Notes: a model not told the origin generated them from the sequence alone. Positions 47,063 through 57,487 are shown, numbered from the stretch's first letter. The stretch is DNA of 64,000 nt from Tomitella fengzijianii (GCF_007559025.1 NZ_CP041765.1:430679-494678), one strand, 5' to 3'. Translations and numbers: made by a program.

Positions 47063-48607
47063 GTGGTGACCACGACGGCGGACAAGCTGGCCGAGTTGCG
47101 GGAGAAGCTCGACAAGGCGCGCGAGCCCGGCAGCCCCCGTGCCATCGAGCGCCGACAGGCGGCGGGGCGGCCCAGCGCGCGTGCGCGGATCGAGTCGCTG
47201 CTGGACCCGGGTTCCTTCCAGGAGATCGGGGCGCTCGCGAAGTCGCCCGGCAACGCGGACAACCCGTTCGGCGACGGCGTCGTCACCGGCCACGGCACCA
47301 TCGAAGGCCGGCCGGTGGCGGTGTTCTCTCATGACCAGACGGTTTTCGGCGGCAGCATCGGCGAGGCGTTCGGCCGCAAGGTGGTGGCCACCATGGAGCA
47401 CGCCGCCAAGGTGGGCTGCCCCATGATCGGCATCAACGACTCGGGTGGGGCCCGGGTGCAGGACGCGGTCACCTCGCTGGCCTGGTACGCCGAGATGGGC
47501 CCGCGGCACGCGCAGCTGGTGGGCGTGGTGCCCCAGATCTCGATCATGCTGGGCAACTGCGCCGGCGGCGCGGTGTATTCGCCGATCAACACCGACGTCG
47601 TGGTGGCCACGGCCGAGTCGCACATGTTCGTCACCGGCCCCGAGGTGATCCGCTCGGTCACCGGCGAGGACATCACCCTCGAGGAGCTCGGCGGCGCCTA
47701 CCAGCAGCTCAAGAACGGCAACGTCCACCACGTGGCCAAGGACGAGGCCGAGGCGTTCGCGTGGGTGCGCGAGTACCTCAGCTACATGCCGTCCAACGCC
47801 TTCGAGCAGCCGCCCGTGATCAACCCGGGCCTGGAGCCGGAGGTGACCGACTCCGACCTCGGACTGGATGCGATCATTCCGGACTCGGACAACTCGGGTT
47901 ACGACATGCACGACATCATCGTGCGGATCTTCGACGACGGCGCCTTCCACGAGATGGCGGGCCAGACCGCGAACAACGTCATCACGGGCTTCGCGCGCAT
48001 CGACGGCTCCCCGGTGGGCGTGGTGGCCAACCAGCCGATGTTCCTGTCGGGGGCGCTCGATGCCGAGGCCGCGGACAAGGCGACGCGCTTCGTGCGGCTG
48101 TGCAACGTGTACTCGATCCCCTTGGTCTTCCTCGTCGACACGCCCGGTTTCCTGCCCGGCGCGGAGCAGGAACGCATCGGCGTGATCCGTCGCGGCGGCC
48201 GGTTCCTGTTCTCGTTCGTGGAGGCGACGGTGCCCAAGGTGACCGTCGTCATCCGCAAGGCGTACGGCGGCGGCTATGCCGTGATGGGCTGCAAGCAGCT
48301 CGGCGCCGACCTCAACTTCGCCTGGCCCACCGCCCGCATCGCGGTGATGGGCGCCGAGGGCGCGGTGACGCTGCTGCGCAAGCGGGAGATCGAGGCGGCC
48401 GGCGAGAAGGGCGAGGAGCTCAAGGCGCAGCTGATCAAGATGTACAACGAGTTCATCGCCACGCCGTATGTCGCGGCCGAGCGCGGCTACATCGATGGCG
48501 TCATCGAGCCGTCGTCCACCCGGCTGGAGCTGCGCAAGGCGTTCCGGCTGCTGCGCGACAAGCGCGTGATCGAGCCGCAGCGCAAGCACAAGCTCATGCC
48601 GGTGTAG
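47063..48607 (+). CDS. accD4: Acyl-CoA carboxylase carboxyltransferase subunit AccD4
   Basis: A 514-residue carboxyltransferase (crotonase fold, two halves) that, with a biotin subunit and AccD5/AccE partners elsewhere, carboxylates the long alpha-chain acyl-CoA used by Pks13. Oxyanion-hole segments are [12 protein letters not shown] and G-N-C-A-G-G-A-V-Y in the first half and [10 protein letters not shown] in the second. The start is one of two adjacent GTG codons, with AGGAG (47051-47055) overlapping the pks13 stop. Last gene of the operon. Confidence 0.96.
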   Translation: MVTTTADKLAELREKLDKAREPGSPRAIERRQAAGRPSARARIESLLDPGSFQEIGALAKSPGNADNPFGDGVVTGHGTIEGRPVAVFSHDQTVFGGSIGEAFGRKVVATMEHAAKVGCPMIGINDSGGARVQDAVTSLAWYAEMGPRHAQLVGVVPQISIMLGNCAGGAVYSPINTDVVVATAESHMFVTGPEVIRSVTGEDITLEELGGAYQQLKNGNVHHVAKDEAEAFAWVREYLSYMPSNAFEQPPVINPGLEPEVTDSDLGLDAIIPDSDNSGYDMHDIIVRIFDDGAFHEMAGQTANNVITGFARIDGSPVGVVANQPMFLSGALDAEAADKATRFVRLCNVYSIPLVFLVDTPGFLPGAEQERIGVIRRGGRFLFSFVEATVPKVTVVIRKAYGGGYAVMGCKQLGADLNFAWPTARIAVMGAEGAVTLLRKREIEAAGEKGEELKAQLIKMYNEFIATPYVAAERGYIDGVIEPSSTRLELRKAFRLLRDKRVIEPQRKHKLMPV

Positions 48608-48665
48608 CTCGTGCCGCCGGGCGGAGCCGGGCGGCGCGCGATCCACGCGCCCCCGGCCATGCCCT

Positions 48666-49115
48666 TTATGCCGGGGACGCGGCGAACCGCAGTTTCCGGC
48701 CCATCCTCGGCGCCGCCAGCGCATCGAGGCTCAGGCGCCCGGCCCCGGCGGCGGCGAGCCCCAGCGCGCCGGCGCCGAGCGCCAGCGCGAGCTCATACCC
48801 GCCGTCGCCCACCCAGATTCCGCTGTCGATGTGCGCGATGAACACGGCGCCGATCATGTCGACGGCCAGCAGGACGCCCGCGAGCGGCACCAGCAGCCCT
48901 GCGATGAGCGCCGCGCCGCCGAGGATCTCCACCCAGGTGGCGAGGAACGCCGTCACGTCCGGCAGCGGTGCGCCCATGGCGTCGAAGGCGGCCGCGGTGC
49001 CCGCGTGCCCCCAGGTGTTGAGCTTCTGCAGCCCGTGCGCGAGGAAGACGGCGCCGATGCCCACGCGGGCGAGCAGCAGGCCCAACGATCGGATGTGGCC
49101 GGCGGATCGATTCAT
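48666..49115 (-). CDS. DoxX-family membrane protein
   Basis: A 149-residue membrane protein with four helices. The first is LGLLLARVGIGAVFLAHGLQK, with the family's F-x-x-H-G-x-x-K; VEILGGAALIAGLLVPLAG follows. DoxX proteins are often linked to thiol or redox-stress control. The ATG at 49115 has GAGGGG eight bases upstream; the open frame continues 28 codons further without a start likely to be used. It is divergent from a marR gene, and the shared region has two similar palindromes, so it is probably that regulator's target. Confidence 0.9.
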   Translation of the reverse strand: MNRSAGHIRSLGLLLARVGIGAVFLAHGLQKLNTWGHAGTAAAFDAMGAPLPDVTAFLATWVEILGGAALIAGLLVPLAGVLLAVDMIGAVFIAHIDSGIWVGDGGYELALALGAGALGLAAAGAGRLSLDALAAPRMGRKLRFAASPA

Positions 49116-49187
49116 GATGTGGAACCCCTCACGGTTCTGTCCGGTGGGGCGGGGCAAGCGACTCCACCGCCGCGCTCCCGGGATTAG

Positions 49188-49240
49188 TTGATGCTTCATC
49201 TAACCGGTGCGAGAGTAGTCGTCGACGTTTGAAGCGTCAA
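49188..49240. promoter_or_regulatory. Two related palindromes between doxX and marR, candidate MarR operators
   Basis: TTGATGCTTCATC (49188-49200) and TTGAAGCGTCAA (49229-49240) share TTGA-x-GC-x-TCA; the second is an inverted repeat TTGA/TCAA and the first GATG/CATC. They lie 41 bases apart (about four helix turns) between the divergent doxX and marR start codons, the usual place for MarR self-regulation. Confidence 0.6.
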
Positions 49241-49263
49241 GTGATCCGACGTAGCCTGAACGT

Positions 49264-49746
49264 GTGAACCACAGGGAACTGGAGAATGTCGAGCCGCGCT
49301 GGCTCGACGCCGAGGAGCTCGAGGCGTGGGTGCAGGTGGCCATGCTGATGATGCACCTGCCCGGTGAGCTGGACGCGCAGCTCCTGCGTGATTCACAGTT
49401 GACGCACTTCGAGTACGAGGTGCTCTCGAGGCTTTCGGAGGCCGAGGGCCGGCAGTTGCGTATGAGCACCTTGGCCACGCTGGCGGGGGGATCGCTCTCG
49501 CGGCTGTCGCACGTTGTCAAGAGGCTGCAGGATCGGGGATGGGTGACGCGCCACCCGTGCCCGGAGGACCGGCGCGTCACCTTCGCGCACCTCACCGACG
49601 CGGGATACGAGGTGGTGGTGCAGGCGGCGCCGGGGTACGTCGAGAACGTGCGCCGCCTGGTGGTGGACAAGCTGACGCGCGCGCAGCTGGGCGAGCTGAT
49701 CGGGATCGGCCGGCGGCTCAACGACACCGTCGAACGCATCGGCTGA
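49264..49746 (+). CDS. MarR-family transcriptional regulator
   Basis: A 160-residue winged-helix regulator. The recognition region is MSTLATLAGGSLSRLSHVVKRLQDRGWVTR and the wing is C-P-E-D-R-R-V-T-F-A-H-L-T-D-A-G. Dimerisation helices lie at both ends. GTG start, divergent from doxX with two palindromes in between. The cysteine in the wing (H-P-C-P-E-D) could sense oxidants, which is a guess. Confidence 0.93.
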   Translation: MNHRELENVEPRWLDAEELEAWVQVAMLMMHLPGELDAQLLRDSQLTHFEYEVLSRLSEAEGRQLRMSTLATLAGGSLSRLSHVVKRLQDRGWVTRHPCPEDRRVTFAHLTDAGYEVVVQAAPGYVENVRRLVVDKLTRAQLGELIGIGRRLNDTVERIG

Positions 49747-49754
49747 CGGCCCGA

Positions 49755-49802
49755 CGCGAACCGCCCCGAACCCCTGCGGTCAGGGGAGCGGGGCGGTTCG
49801 CG
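49755..49802. terminator. Bidirectional terminator between marR and emb
   Basis: Perfect 13-base outer stem (49755-49767 with 49790-49802) and a 6-base inner stem (49771-49776 with 49781-49786) with loop CGGT, between the convergent stops of marR (49746) and emb (49816). Confidence 0.85.
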
Positions 49803-49815
49803 CTGAGACTGGGAC

Positions 49816-52800
49816 TCAGCCCCAGCCGTGCCGGATCGGGCCCGGTGACCAGAAACCGGAGCGGGTCGCGGTACCCAGGTCCAGCTCGGCCACAGTACTA
49901 TCCGGCACCCGCAGCGAGAACTTCTCCAGCGATCCCCAGTCGCGACCCCAGTCGTGGTTCTGGTACGCGGGAACGGTCTCGGCCGTCAGCAGCAGCCCCG
50001 TCCAGCCCAGCGGGCCGCCGCCGTAGGCGTCCTGCCAGGTGTTGGTGGAACTGACGGCCAGGCCGCGGTCGGGCAGCACACGGAACTTCGGGATCTCGGC
50101 GATGCCGTCGAGATGCTTGAACGGCCGCAGGCACGGGAACGCCAGCGCCACCGCCCAGTCCAGCAGCACGGGTGTGGTCGAGCCGACATAGGCCTGCATC
50201 GTCTCGAGCTTCGCGATGCGCGGCGGCGTGAACGCCAGCCACTCGTTGAGCGCCGGGGCGGCGTCGTACGCGAGGATCTGCACCGCGGTGGCGCCCTGCG
50301 GCGCCCGTTCCATTGGCAGCCGGAGGTTGCGCCAGGACGGGTCCGGACCGGTGTCCATCATCGCGATGGGCGAGCCCACAGGTGTGACCGACCCGTCCGG
50401 GTTCTGCGTGCCGAAGAGCACCTGGAAATTGGCGGGGTTGATGCGCCCGGCCGCGGAGATCACCAGGAGCTGCTCGTCGGCCCGCGGCGGAAGCTGGTAC
50501 CAGGACGACACCGCGTGCGAGATGGGCTGGTCGGCCGTGTGGAAGCTGCCCAGCACCGGGGTGGTGTCCGGGTCGAGCCCGAACGGCAGGCGGGCCAGCG
50601 AACCGTTGACGCCGGGGTCCTCGATCAGGCCGCCGCCCGTGCCGGCGCTGTTGGACTTGGTGTTGGACTGCTCGCCGGTGCCGACCACGCCGGGCTGCAC
50701 GTACTCCTTGTCCGAGGTGAGGTCGGTCGGGATGCCGTTGGGCCCGAAGTTCTCGTTGATGAACCCGCCGAGAGCGTCGTTGGGCGCGGCGCCGATGGGC
50801 GTGAGCATCCCGGCGTTGGCATCGGGCTCGACCAGGATCTGGTCGCCCTGCGCGCAGGGATTGCCCGTCAGCGCGCGCAGATTGCCCTTGCCGACGGTGT
50901 AGCCGGGGTACTGGATCGCCATGCCGGCGGCCATCGACAACAACTCTATGAGCACCATGAAGGCGGCCGTCACCGTCAACGGGGCGGCGAGCAGGCCGTC
51001 GAGACGGCCGCGCAGCAGGCGCCGTGTACGCGGCTTCTCGCCGCGTTTGCGGGCGGCGAGTATGTACGGCTCGCGGTAGTGCAGGTACAGCGCGACCAGC
51101 AGCGCTATCACGGTGAGGGCGATGAAGACGTCGGCGAACGTGATCCCCGCCAGCCGCGGCTTCTCGCCGCCCCACGGGATGCCGTAGTTGGAGACGTACC
51201 ACCAGCTGTTGGACGATTCGAAGCTGATGGACATCACGAACATCAACGCGGCGAAGAACAGCGCGCGGTTGCGCCCGGATCTGAGGGCCGACGACAGGAT
51301 CGCCAGGGTCGTCAGCGCCGCCAGGGCGCCGGCTAGGCCCGCGTACACGCCGAAGTGGTGGCTCCACTTGGTGGGGTTGAACATCATCAGCGCCAGCGAC
51401 ATCGCGGTGATGCCGACGATGCGGCGGCTCGGCCCCAGCGCCACCCCGGGGATGGCGCGCTTGCGGTAGAGCATCGCTGCGCAGACGATCAGGCCCAGCA
51501 GCATCGAGAACACGGCGAACCGGCGCGCGACGGAGCCGTCCGGCGAGAACGTCATCAGCGCCTCGTACCGCAGGTACTCCATGTACCACTCCTCGGACGG
51601 GCCGAGGTCGGTCTTCATGTTCGTCGCCTGCAGCACGGACTTGAGCGTGGTGTCGCCGAACACGAGCACCAGCACCACGGTGCCCGAGGCCAGCAGCGGT
51701 CCCAGCGTGGCCAGCCAGCCCACCTGTTTGGCGCGTCCGATGATGATCTGCAGCATCGGGCGCGAGCCGGCTATGAGAGCGGCGATGCAGATGGTGCCCG
51801 TGGGGCCGACGGAGAGCGTGAACGCGGCGATAAGCAGCGCGGCCGCGATGGGCAGCACGCGGCGGGTGGCGATGGCGCGCTCCACCGAGCACCACGTGAG
51901 CAGCGCGCCGAGCGCGATGTAGGGCTCGGGGCGCATGCCGTTGTTGAACGGCATCCAGAAGGCCAGGAACACCAGGCCCGCCGTCCACGTGACGAGGTTG
52001 CGCCGCCGCGCAAGCCGCCCCAGGCGGGGGATCACCTCCCGGCTGATGACCATCCAGCTCAGGATCCCGGCGATCAGAGCGGGCAGGCGCAGCAGCGGGC
52101 TGGCCGTGGAGATGTGCGAGAGCGCCGTGAACATGTAGTACGACATGCCGAACGGGGCTTCCGGGGCGGCGAACCACCGGTAGTAGTTCGACATGTAGCC
52201 GGAGTGCTCGGCGGCGCGCGCCATCGTCATGATGTAGCCGTCGTCGGCCGTGTTGGCGCCGATGAAGTGCCAGACGACGAGCACGCCTATGACGAGCGCG
52301 TCCTTGAAGTCGAAGTGCCACCAGCGCGACGGCAGGAATCGCCGGTGCTTGCGGCCGTCCACCGCGTCGAAGCGGCTCAGCGCCACCAGCGACGAGATGG
52401 TCAGCAGCACGGCGAAGATCATCGCCAGGCCCTTGAGCAGAGTCGGCGTGGTGGAGTAGCGGCTGTCGATCTCGGCGCTGAACTGCAGCCCCTGCGGCGC
52501 CGCGCCCGTCATGTCCGTGTAGACGCCGACGATCTGCGGGCGGTTGTCGCCCGACACCGTGCCGCTGAGCGGCGCCCCGTCCGCGTTCGTCATTCCCGTG
52601 AAAGTGCCCACGGTGCGCTCGGGGTTGGAGTCGATGTGCAGTCCGGAGCAGGACCCCGGCGCCGCGACGGCGTCGACCGGCGCCTGGACCACCAGGTGAT
52701 TGCGGGTGCGCACCTGCACCGAGCCGTCGTCCACGGTGACGAACAGCGCACGCGCGTGCGCGTCCTCGCCCGCCGAGGCGGGTGCGGTGGACAGCGCCAC

Positions 52801-53097
52801 GGAGGTGCCGTCGCGTTCGGCGAGGTCGGCGATCGCGCTGCACGGGATCGTGGCGTCGAGCGAGATGGGCTGGTAGCCGACCGCGGGCGCGCTGATCGGG
52901 TTCAGCGACGAGTTCTGCGGCCAGTTCAGGTGAACCGTGGTCTGCGTGACCGGTAGTAGCGGGATGAGCACGGCGAGCACGAAGCCCGCGAGGCCCGTGA
53001 CCGCTGCGAGGAGCCTGGCGGTACGCAGTCGGCCGCGTGCGTCGGCACGCGGATCTTCGCTGGGCGGCTTGTCTTTATCGGTCACGGCAGTGGGCAC
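49816..53097 (-). CDS. emb: Arabinosyltransferase (EmbA/B/C family)
   Basis: A 1093-residue membrane enzyme that extends the arabinan with arabinose from decaprenylphosphoryl-arabinose; target family of ethambutol. The catalytic loop reads N-T-A-D-D-G-Y-I-M-T-M-A-R; the last Met (about residue 292) lines up with EmbB M306 of M. tuberculosis. About 13-15 membrane helices precede a C-terminal carbohydrate-binding domain. Only one emb gene is present here, directly after aftA, as in Corynebacterium, whereas mycobacteria have embC-embA-embB. It cannot be assigned to A, B or C. GTG start. Confidence 0.95.
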   Translation of the reverse strand: MPTAVTDKDKPPSEDPRADARGRLRTARLLAAVTGLAGFVLAVLIPLLPVTQTTVHLNWPQNSSLNPISAPAVGYQPISLDATIPCSAIADLAERDGTSVALSTAPASAGEDAHARALFVTVDDGSVQVRTRNHLVVQAPVDAVAAPGSCSGLHIDSNPERTVGTFTGMTNADGAPLSGTVSGDNRPQIVGVYTDMTGAAPQGLQFSAEIDSRYSTTPTLLKGLAMIFAVLLTISSLVALSRFDAVDGRKHRRFLPSRWWHFDFKDALVIGVLVVWHFIGANTADDGYIMTMARAAEHSGYMSNYYRWFAAPEAPFGMSYYMFTALSHISTASPLLRLPALIAGILSWMVISREVIPRLGRLARRRNLVTWTAGLVFLAFWMPFNNGMRPEPYIALGALLTWCSVERAIATRRVLPIAAALLIAAFTLSVGPTGTICIAALIAGSRPMLQIIIGRAKQVGWLATLGPLLASGTVVLVLVFGDTTLKSVLQATNMKTDLGPSEEWYMEYLRYEALMTFSPDGSVARRFAVFSMLLGLIVCAAMLYRKRAIPGVALGPSRRIVGITAMSLALMMFNPTKWSHHFGVYAGLAGALAALTTLAILSSALRSGRNRALFFAALMFVMSISFESSNSWWYVSNYGIPWGGEKPRLAGITFADVFIALTVIALLVALYLHYREPYILAARKRGEKPRTRRLLRGRLDGLLAAPLTVTAAFMVLIELLSMAAGMAIQYPGYTVGKGNLRALTGNPCAQGDQILVEPDANAGMLTPIGAAPNDALGGFINENFGPNGIPTDLTSDKEYVQPGVVGTGEQSNTKSNSAGTGGGLIEDPGVNGSLARLPFGLDPDTTPVLGSFHTADQPISHAVSSWYQLPPRADEQLLVISAAGRINPANFQVLFGTQNPDGSVTPVGSPIAMMDTGPDPSWRNLRLPMERAPQGATAVQILAYDAAPALNEWLAFTPPRIAKLETMQAYVGSTTPVLLDWAVALAFPCLRPFKHLDGIAEIPKFRVLPDRGLAVSSTNTWQDAYGGGPLGWTGLLLTAETVPAYQNHDWGRDWGSLEKFSLRVPDSTVAELDLGTATRSGFWSPGPIRHGWG

Positions 53098-53170
53098 GTC
53101 CTGGCATCCTAGTCGGCGTGAACCGGTGCGTGCCCCGCGGTGGTGCGGGCCGGTCCAGAGGGTTGAGCGG

Positions 53171-55243
53171 TCATTTCCTCACGATGACGGTGAACGGTCC
53201 GATCTCCGTCTTCGTGAACTCCTGGCTGTCGAAGAGTTCGCGGGGGAACGTCACGGTGAACACCTTGACGTTGGGGTCGTTGGGGTAGACGTCCGCGGAC
53301 AGGCGGAGGGTGTAGCCGTCGGCGGAGGTGCGCATGATGAACGCCTGCGGGGGCCGCCACGGGACGGAGTCGAGTTCGCTGAGGAACTCGTCGGCGTCCC
53401 GGGCCTCGGTCCACTGCTTGATCGCATCGGTGCGCGCGGCGAAGTCGCCCAGCGGGTTCGCGTAGTGCGACGTGATCGCCTGGAACCCCAGGTACGGGTA
53501 GTAGCTGAGGAACGGGAAATCGGTGGTGAGCACGACGGTGTCGTCGCGGGGGGTATTCACCTGGTCCATGATCGCGGCGTCGACCTCATCGAAGTAGGCG
53601 GCCGCGCCCGGCGGGTACTTGTCGGCGCGCTCGCCGTAGCCGTCGGTGTCGGAGTAGGCGACGGAGATCTCCGTCTGCAGCACGTGCGGGATGTTCTGGG
53701 CGAACATTATCGCCGCGATGACCCCGAGCACGGTGATGACGGCGCGCGTGCGGCGCGCCCGCACGCCGGCGACCGCGGCCGGCTGGTACAGCCGGGCCCT
53801 GCCGACCGCCCACCTGGCGATGTCGAAGACGGCGAACACGCCCGCAGCGCCGAGGAGCAGGAGCAGCACAGGCTCGAGACGGAAGCTCAGCAGCGTCGAA
53901 CCCAGCACCGTCCACGCCATCGACAGCAGCGTCCACAGGTAGATCGCCGCGACCGCGATGCCCAGCGCCTGCGCACGCACCGAGGCGCGGAACTTCAGGA
54001 CTATCCACAGCAGCCCCAGCAGCGACAGCGCGCCCAGCAGGCTCGCATTGAACATCGGCAGAGGGAGCAGCGCGCCCGACTCCGGGAGGTAGTGCATGGC
54101 GGTGGAGTCGACGGTGGGGTGGTCGGCCATCCGCAGCAGGTAGGGCGCCCACACGATGAGCGCGATCAGCCCGGCGATGATCCCGGCGGCGGCGAGCCGC
54201 ACCAGCGGCGACACGGCCGTGCGCAACGCGGCGGGGGCGAGCATGCGGCGCCACAGCGGAGCCGGGGTGCGCCCCGTGACCGCGGCGTCGCGGGCATGCA
54301 GGTAGGCCGCGGCGACCGCGGCCGCCAGCGCCATGAGCACCACCGTGAAGGCGGCGAACGCCGTGTACAGCGTGTACATGCAGGCGGAGATGCCAAGGAA
54401 CACCCCCGTGGCGATCACCGCGGCCCAGCCGGTGCGGCGGCGGGCCCCCGGACGCAGCGATGCCCGCAGGCCCGACCAGGCCAGGACCAGCACAGGGGGG
54501 ATGAGAACGGCGACGATCGCGCCGTACGCCTCGGGGGAGCCGTAGGCCAGCACGATCGCGGCCTGGGCCGTGGCCGTCATGACCGCGAGGTCGGCCCGGA
54601 TGAGCCGGGACCACAGCGCGGCCGCCACGACGATCGCCACCGCCAGCGAGCCGATGGCGTACGGCTTGTAGAACTCCCAGCCGGGCATGTTCAGCAGGTC
54701 TGCGAGCCGTCCGCCCACCCAGAACCAGCCGGCGGGGTAGTAGGAGGGCAGATCCGCATAGTTCATGTCGTGCAGCCCGGCGGTCGCCGTCATGCGCGTG
54801 AGGAACTGTGTGCGGAACTCCTGGTCGACCGAGATGCCGAACAGGTACAGGCGGGTGGCGGACAGCGGCACGGCCAGCGTGACGGTGGCGAAAGCGGACA
54901 GCCCCGCCCACGAGAACAGCCTGCCGCGGCGGCTGCGGCCGTCGCGCCGCAGCAGCAGCACGCCCGCGGTGATCACCGCCAGCGACGCCACCTGCAGCAG
55001 CGTGGTCAGCGCCTGCGTCATGTTGGAGGTGGTGAATGCGGGCAGGCTGGTGCGGTCGATGACGAACAGCCCCGCGCCCGTGACCGCGGCCGCGACGACC
55101 CCCGCGCCCGCGAGCGAGCCGAGCGCGCCCGCCACCGGTCCGCGGCCGCGGCGCGGGGGGAGCCCGGCGGGCGCACCGGCAGGACCGGCGCCGCCGCTGT
55201 CGGTGGCGCCGGCCGGGTGGTCGTCGCTGGTCGTCGCCGTCAC
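53171..55243 (-). CDS. aftA: Galactan 5-O-arabinofuranosyltransferase AftA
   Basis: A 690-residue GT-C membrane enzyme that primes arabinan synthesis by adding the first arabinose residues to the galactan. About eleven membrane helices and an exported C-terminal domain. The loop with M-N-Y-A-D-L-P-S-Y-Y-P-A-G-W-F-W after the first helices is conserved in AftA. GTG start four bases after the dprE2 stop. Order dprE1-dprE2-aftA-emb is that of M. tuberculosis. Confidence 0.95.
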   Translation of the reverse strand: MTATTSDDHPAGATDSGGAGPAGAPAGLPPRRGRGPVAGALGSLAGAGVVAAAVTGAGLFVIDRTSLPAFTTSNMTQALTTLLQVASLAVITAGVLLLRRDGRSRRGRLFSWAGLSAFATVTLAVPLSATRLYLFGISVDQEFRTQFLTRMTATAGLHDMNYADLPSYYPAGWFWVGGRLADLLNMPGWEFYKPYAIGSLAVAIVVAAALWSRLIRADLAVMTATAQAAIVLAYGSPEAYGAIVAVLIPPVLVLAWSGLRASLRPGARRRTGWAAVIATGVFLGISACMYTLYTAFAAFTVVLMALAAAVAAAYLHARDAAVTGRTPAPLWRRMLAPAALRTAVSPLVRLAAAGIIAGLIALIVWAPYLLRMADHPTVDSTAMHYLPESGALLPLPMFNASLLGALSLLGLLWIVLKFRASVRAQALGIAVAAIYLWTLLSMAWTVLGSTLLSFRLEPVLLLLLGAAGVFAVFDIARWAVGRARLYQPAAVAGVRARRTRAVITVLGVIAAIMFAQNIPHVLQTEISVAYSDTDGYGERADKYPPGAAAYFDEVDAAIMDQVNTPRDDTVVLTTDFPFLSYYPYLGFQAITSHYANPLGDFAARTDAIKQWTEARDADEFLSELDSVPWRPPQAFIMRTSADGYTLRLSADVYPNDPNVKVFTVTFPRELFDSQEFTKTEIGPFTVIVRK

Positions 55244-55247
55244 GGCA

Positions 55248-56024
55248 TCACACCGGGAGGCGGCGGAAGATCTTGCGCGGCACGTGCCGCAGCACCATCA
55301 TCACGTAGCGGAAGGCTCCGGGGGCCCAGACGATCTCCTTGCCCTTGGCGGACGCGGACACGGCCAGCTTGGCCACGTCCTCCTTGTCGACGGTCAGCGG
55401 CGCCTCTTCGATTCCCGCGGACTTCCAGTAGTCGACGGTGGTCTGCGTGCGCACCTGGCCGGGGCGGATGACGGTGACGTGCACGCCGCTCGGGGCGAGC
55501 GCCTCGCCCAGGCCGAGGTAGAAGCCGTCCAGCCCCGCCTTGGTGGAGCCGTAGACGAAGTTCGAGCGGCGCACGCGCTCGCCGGCCACCGACGACATGG
55601 CGATGATGCGGCCATGCCCCTGGTCCTTCATGCGCTCGCCGAGCAGCACGCCGACCGAGACCGCGGCCGTGTAGTTGACGCCCGCGACGCGGACGGCCTT
55701 CGGCTGGCTCTGCCACAGCTCCTCGGCGTCGCCGAGCAGGCCGAACGCCACCACGGCCACGTCGATGTCGCCGCCGGCGAACGCCTCATCCATCATGGCG
55801 GGGTGCGCATCGGTGTCCAGCGCCTCGAAGTCGACTATCCGCACGTCGGTGGCGCCCTTGCCGCGCAGCGCCTCGGCGGCCGCCTCCCGGGGCGCCTCGG
55901 GGCGGTCCGCCAGCACCACCCGCAGCGGCGACGTGGCCAGGTACTCCGAGGCGATCGCCAGCGCGATCTCCGAGCAGCCGCCCAGCAGCAGGACGGACTT
56001 GGGGTTTCCTACGGCGTCGATCAC
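55248..56024 (-). CDS. dprE2: Decaprenylphosphoryl-2-keto-ribose reductase DprE2
   Basis: A 258-residue short-chain dehydrogenase that reduces the 2-keto intermediate made by DprE1 to decaprenylphosphoryl-arabinose. The NAD-binding motif is [16 protein letters not shown], and the catalytic pair is Y158-x3-K162 (Y-G-S-T-K). The GTG start overlaps the dprE1 stop (GTGA); the frame stays open upstream across dprE1 but that part is out-of-frame shadow. Confidence 0.96.
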   Translation of the reverse strand: MIDAVGNPKSVLLLGGCSEIALAIASEYLATSPLRVVLADRPEAPREAAAEALRGKGATDVRIVDFEALDTDAHPAMMDEAFAGGDIDVAVVAFGLLGDAEELWQSQPKAVRVAGVNYTAAVSVGVLLGERMKDQGHGRIIAMSSVAGERVRRSNFVYGSTKAGLDGFYLGLGEALAPSGVHVTVIRPGQVRTQTTVDYWKSAGIEEAPLTVDKEDVAKLAVSASAKGKEIVWAPGAFRYVMMVLRHVPRKIFRRLPV

Positions 56025-57487
56025 TTGAGCTCCAGCCTCCTGGCCATATCGGACATGAACACCCCTGCCGGGTCCACCGCGCGGCGCACGGCGATCCACT
56101 CGTCGATCCGCGGGTACATCGCGTGGAAGGTCTCCGCCGAGGTGCGCGAATCCTTGGCGGTGTACAGCCGGCCGCCGAACTCGAGGACTCGGCGGTCGAG
56201 CTCGGTGACGAACTCGTGCAGGCCCGGTTTGATGCGGAAGTCGACGCAGATGTTCCAGCCGGGCATGGGGAAGCTGAGCGGGGCCTTGTTGCCCTCGCCG
56301 AACAGCTTGAACACGTTGAGGAACGAGTGGTGGCCGGAGGCCTGGATGTCGCGGATGATCCGCTTGAACTCGTCGACCGCCTCGGTGGGCACCAGGAACT
56401 GGTACTGCAGGAATCCGGCGGGGCCGTAGGCGCGGTTCCACTCCCCGAACAGGTCCAGCGGGTGATAGAACTGCGTCAAGTTCTGCACCTTGCCGCGGTA
56501 GGTGCCGGCCTTCCGGAACCACACCTCGCCGATGGCGCCGAACGTGTACTTGTTCGCCAGCCCGTTGGGGAACACGTCGGGCAGCGTCAGCAGCGTGGGG
56601 GCATCGAACTTGAGCGGGTCCTTCTGCAGCTTCTTCGGGAGCTGGTCGAGGGTGGCCAGCGACCCGCGGGACACCGCGGCGCGGCCCAGCTTGGGCGGGG
56701 CGGAGATCGCGTCGAACCAGGCCGACGAGTAGTCGTACTGGCTCTCGCTGCCGTCGCTGTGGAGTGCGATGGTCTCGTCCAGCGTCTCCGTGCGGTCGCC
56801 GTCGGCGATGAAGTACGCCGTCTCCGTGCGCGTCATCCGGATCGTGGCCCGCAGGATGATGCCGGTGAGCCCCATGCCGCCGACCGTCGCCCAGAACAGC
56901 GCGCCCCGGGGGTCGCTCTTGCCGCCGCGGGGGGTGAGCCTGCGCACCTCGCCGTCCGCGGTGAGCAGGTCGATCGATGTGACGTGGTTGCCGAAGCTGC
57001 CCGCGCTGTGATGGTTCTTGCCGTGGATGTCCGAGCCGATGGCGCCGCCCACCGTCACCTGGCGGGTGCCCGGCAGCACCGGCACCCACAGGCCGAACGG
57101 CAGCGCCGCCTTCATGAGCTGATCGAGTGAGACCCCGGCGTCCACGTCCACCAGCCGGGTGTCGCTGTCGATCCGGTGGATGCGGTCGAGCGGGGTCATG
57201 TCGACCACCAGGCCGCCGGCGTTCTGCGCCGGGTCGCCATAGGACCGCCCCAACCCGCGCGCGATGATGCCGCGGCGCAGGTGCGGGGGCTTGCCGGAGG
57301 ACCGGTCCGCCGCCTCGGACACGGCACGCGCGATGACGTCGACGTCGGGCGTGCTGAGAACCTGCGCGGTGCTGGCTGCCGTGCGGCCCCAGCCGGTGAG
57401 GCTGCGTGGGGACGTCGGCAGCGGGGCGGGCCGGGAGGCGGACGCGTCCGCGTCGCCGGTGGTGCTGCTGTCAGCGGTTGTGGACAT
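56021..57487 (-). CDS. dprE1: Decaprenylphosphoryl-ribose 2-oxidase DprE1
   Basis: A 488-residue FAD enzyme that oxidises decaprenylphosphoryl-ribose. The FAD-binding part has [16 protein letters not shown] and [20 protein letters not shown]. The substrate domain carries P-G-W-N-I-C-V-D-F with C414, equal to C387 of M. tuberculosis, the residue attacked by benzothiazinones; the enzyme would be expected to be sensitive. A 35-residue low-complexity N-terminus may be partly an over-extended start. It is divergent from gtrA. Confidence 0.97.
   Translation of the reverse strand: MSTTADSSTTGDADASASRPAPLPTSPRSLTGWGRTAASTAQVLSTPDVDVIARAVSEAADRSSGKPPHLRRGIIARGLGRSYGDPAQNAGGLVVDMTPLDRIHRIDSDTRLVDVDAGVSLDQLMKAALPFGLWVPVLPGTRQVTVGGAIGSDIHGKNHHSAGSFGNHVTSIDLLTADGEVRRLTPRGGKSDPRGALFWATVGGMGLTGIILRATIRMTRTETAYFIADGDRTETLDETIALHSDGSESQYDYSSAWFDAISAPPKLGRAAVSRGSLATLDQLPKKLQKDPLKFDAPTLLTLPDVFPNGLANKYTFGAIGEVWFRKAGTYRGKVQNLTQFYHPLDLFGEWNRAYGPAGFLQYQFLVPTEAVDEFKRIIRDIQASGHHSFLNVFKLFGEGNKAPLSFPMPGWNICVDFRIKPGLHEFVTELDRRVLEFGGRLYTAKDSRTSAETFHAMYPRIDEWIAVRRAVDPAGVFMSDMARRLELK

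Noticed and set aside
55248-57089. A long minus-strand reading that would extend DprE2 upstream through dprE1
   Set aside because: The upstream part is the out-of-frame reading of dprE1. The DprE2 family starts at the GTG overlapping the dprE1 stop.
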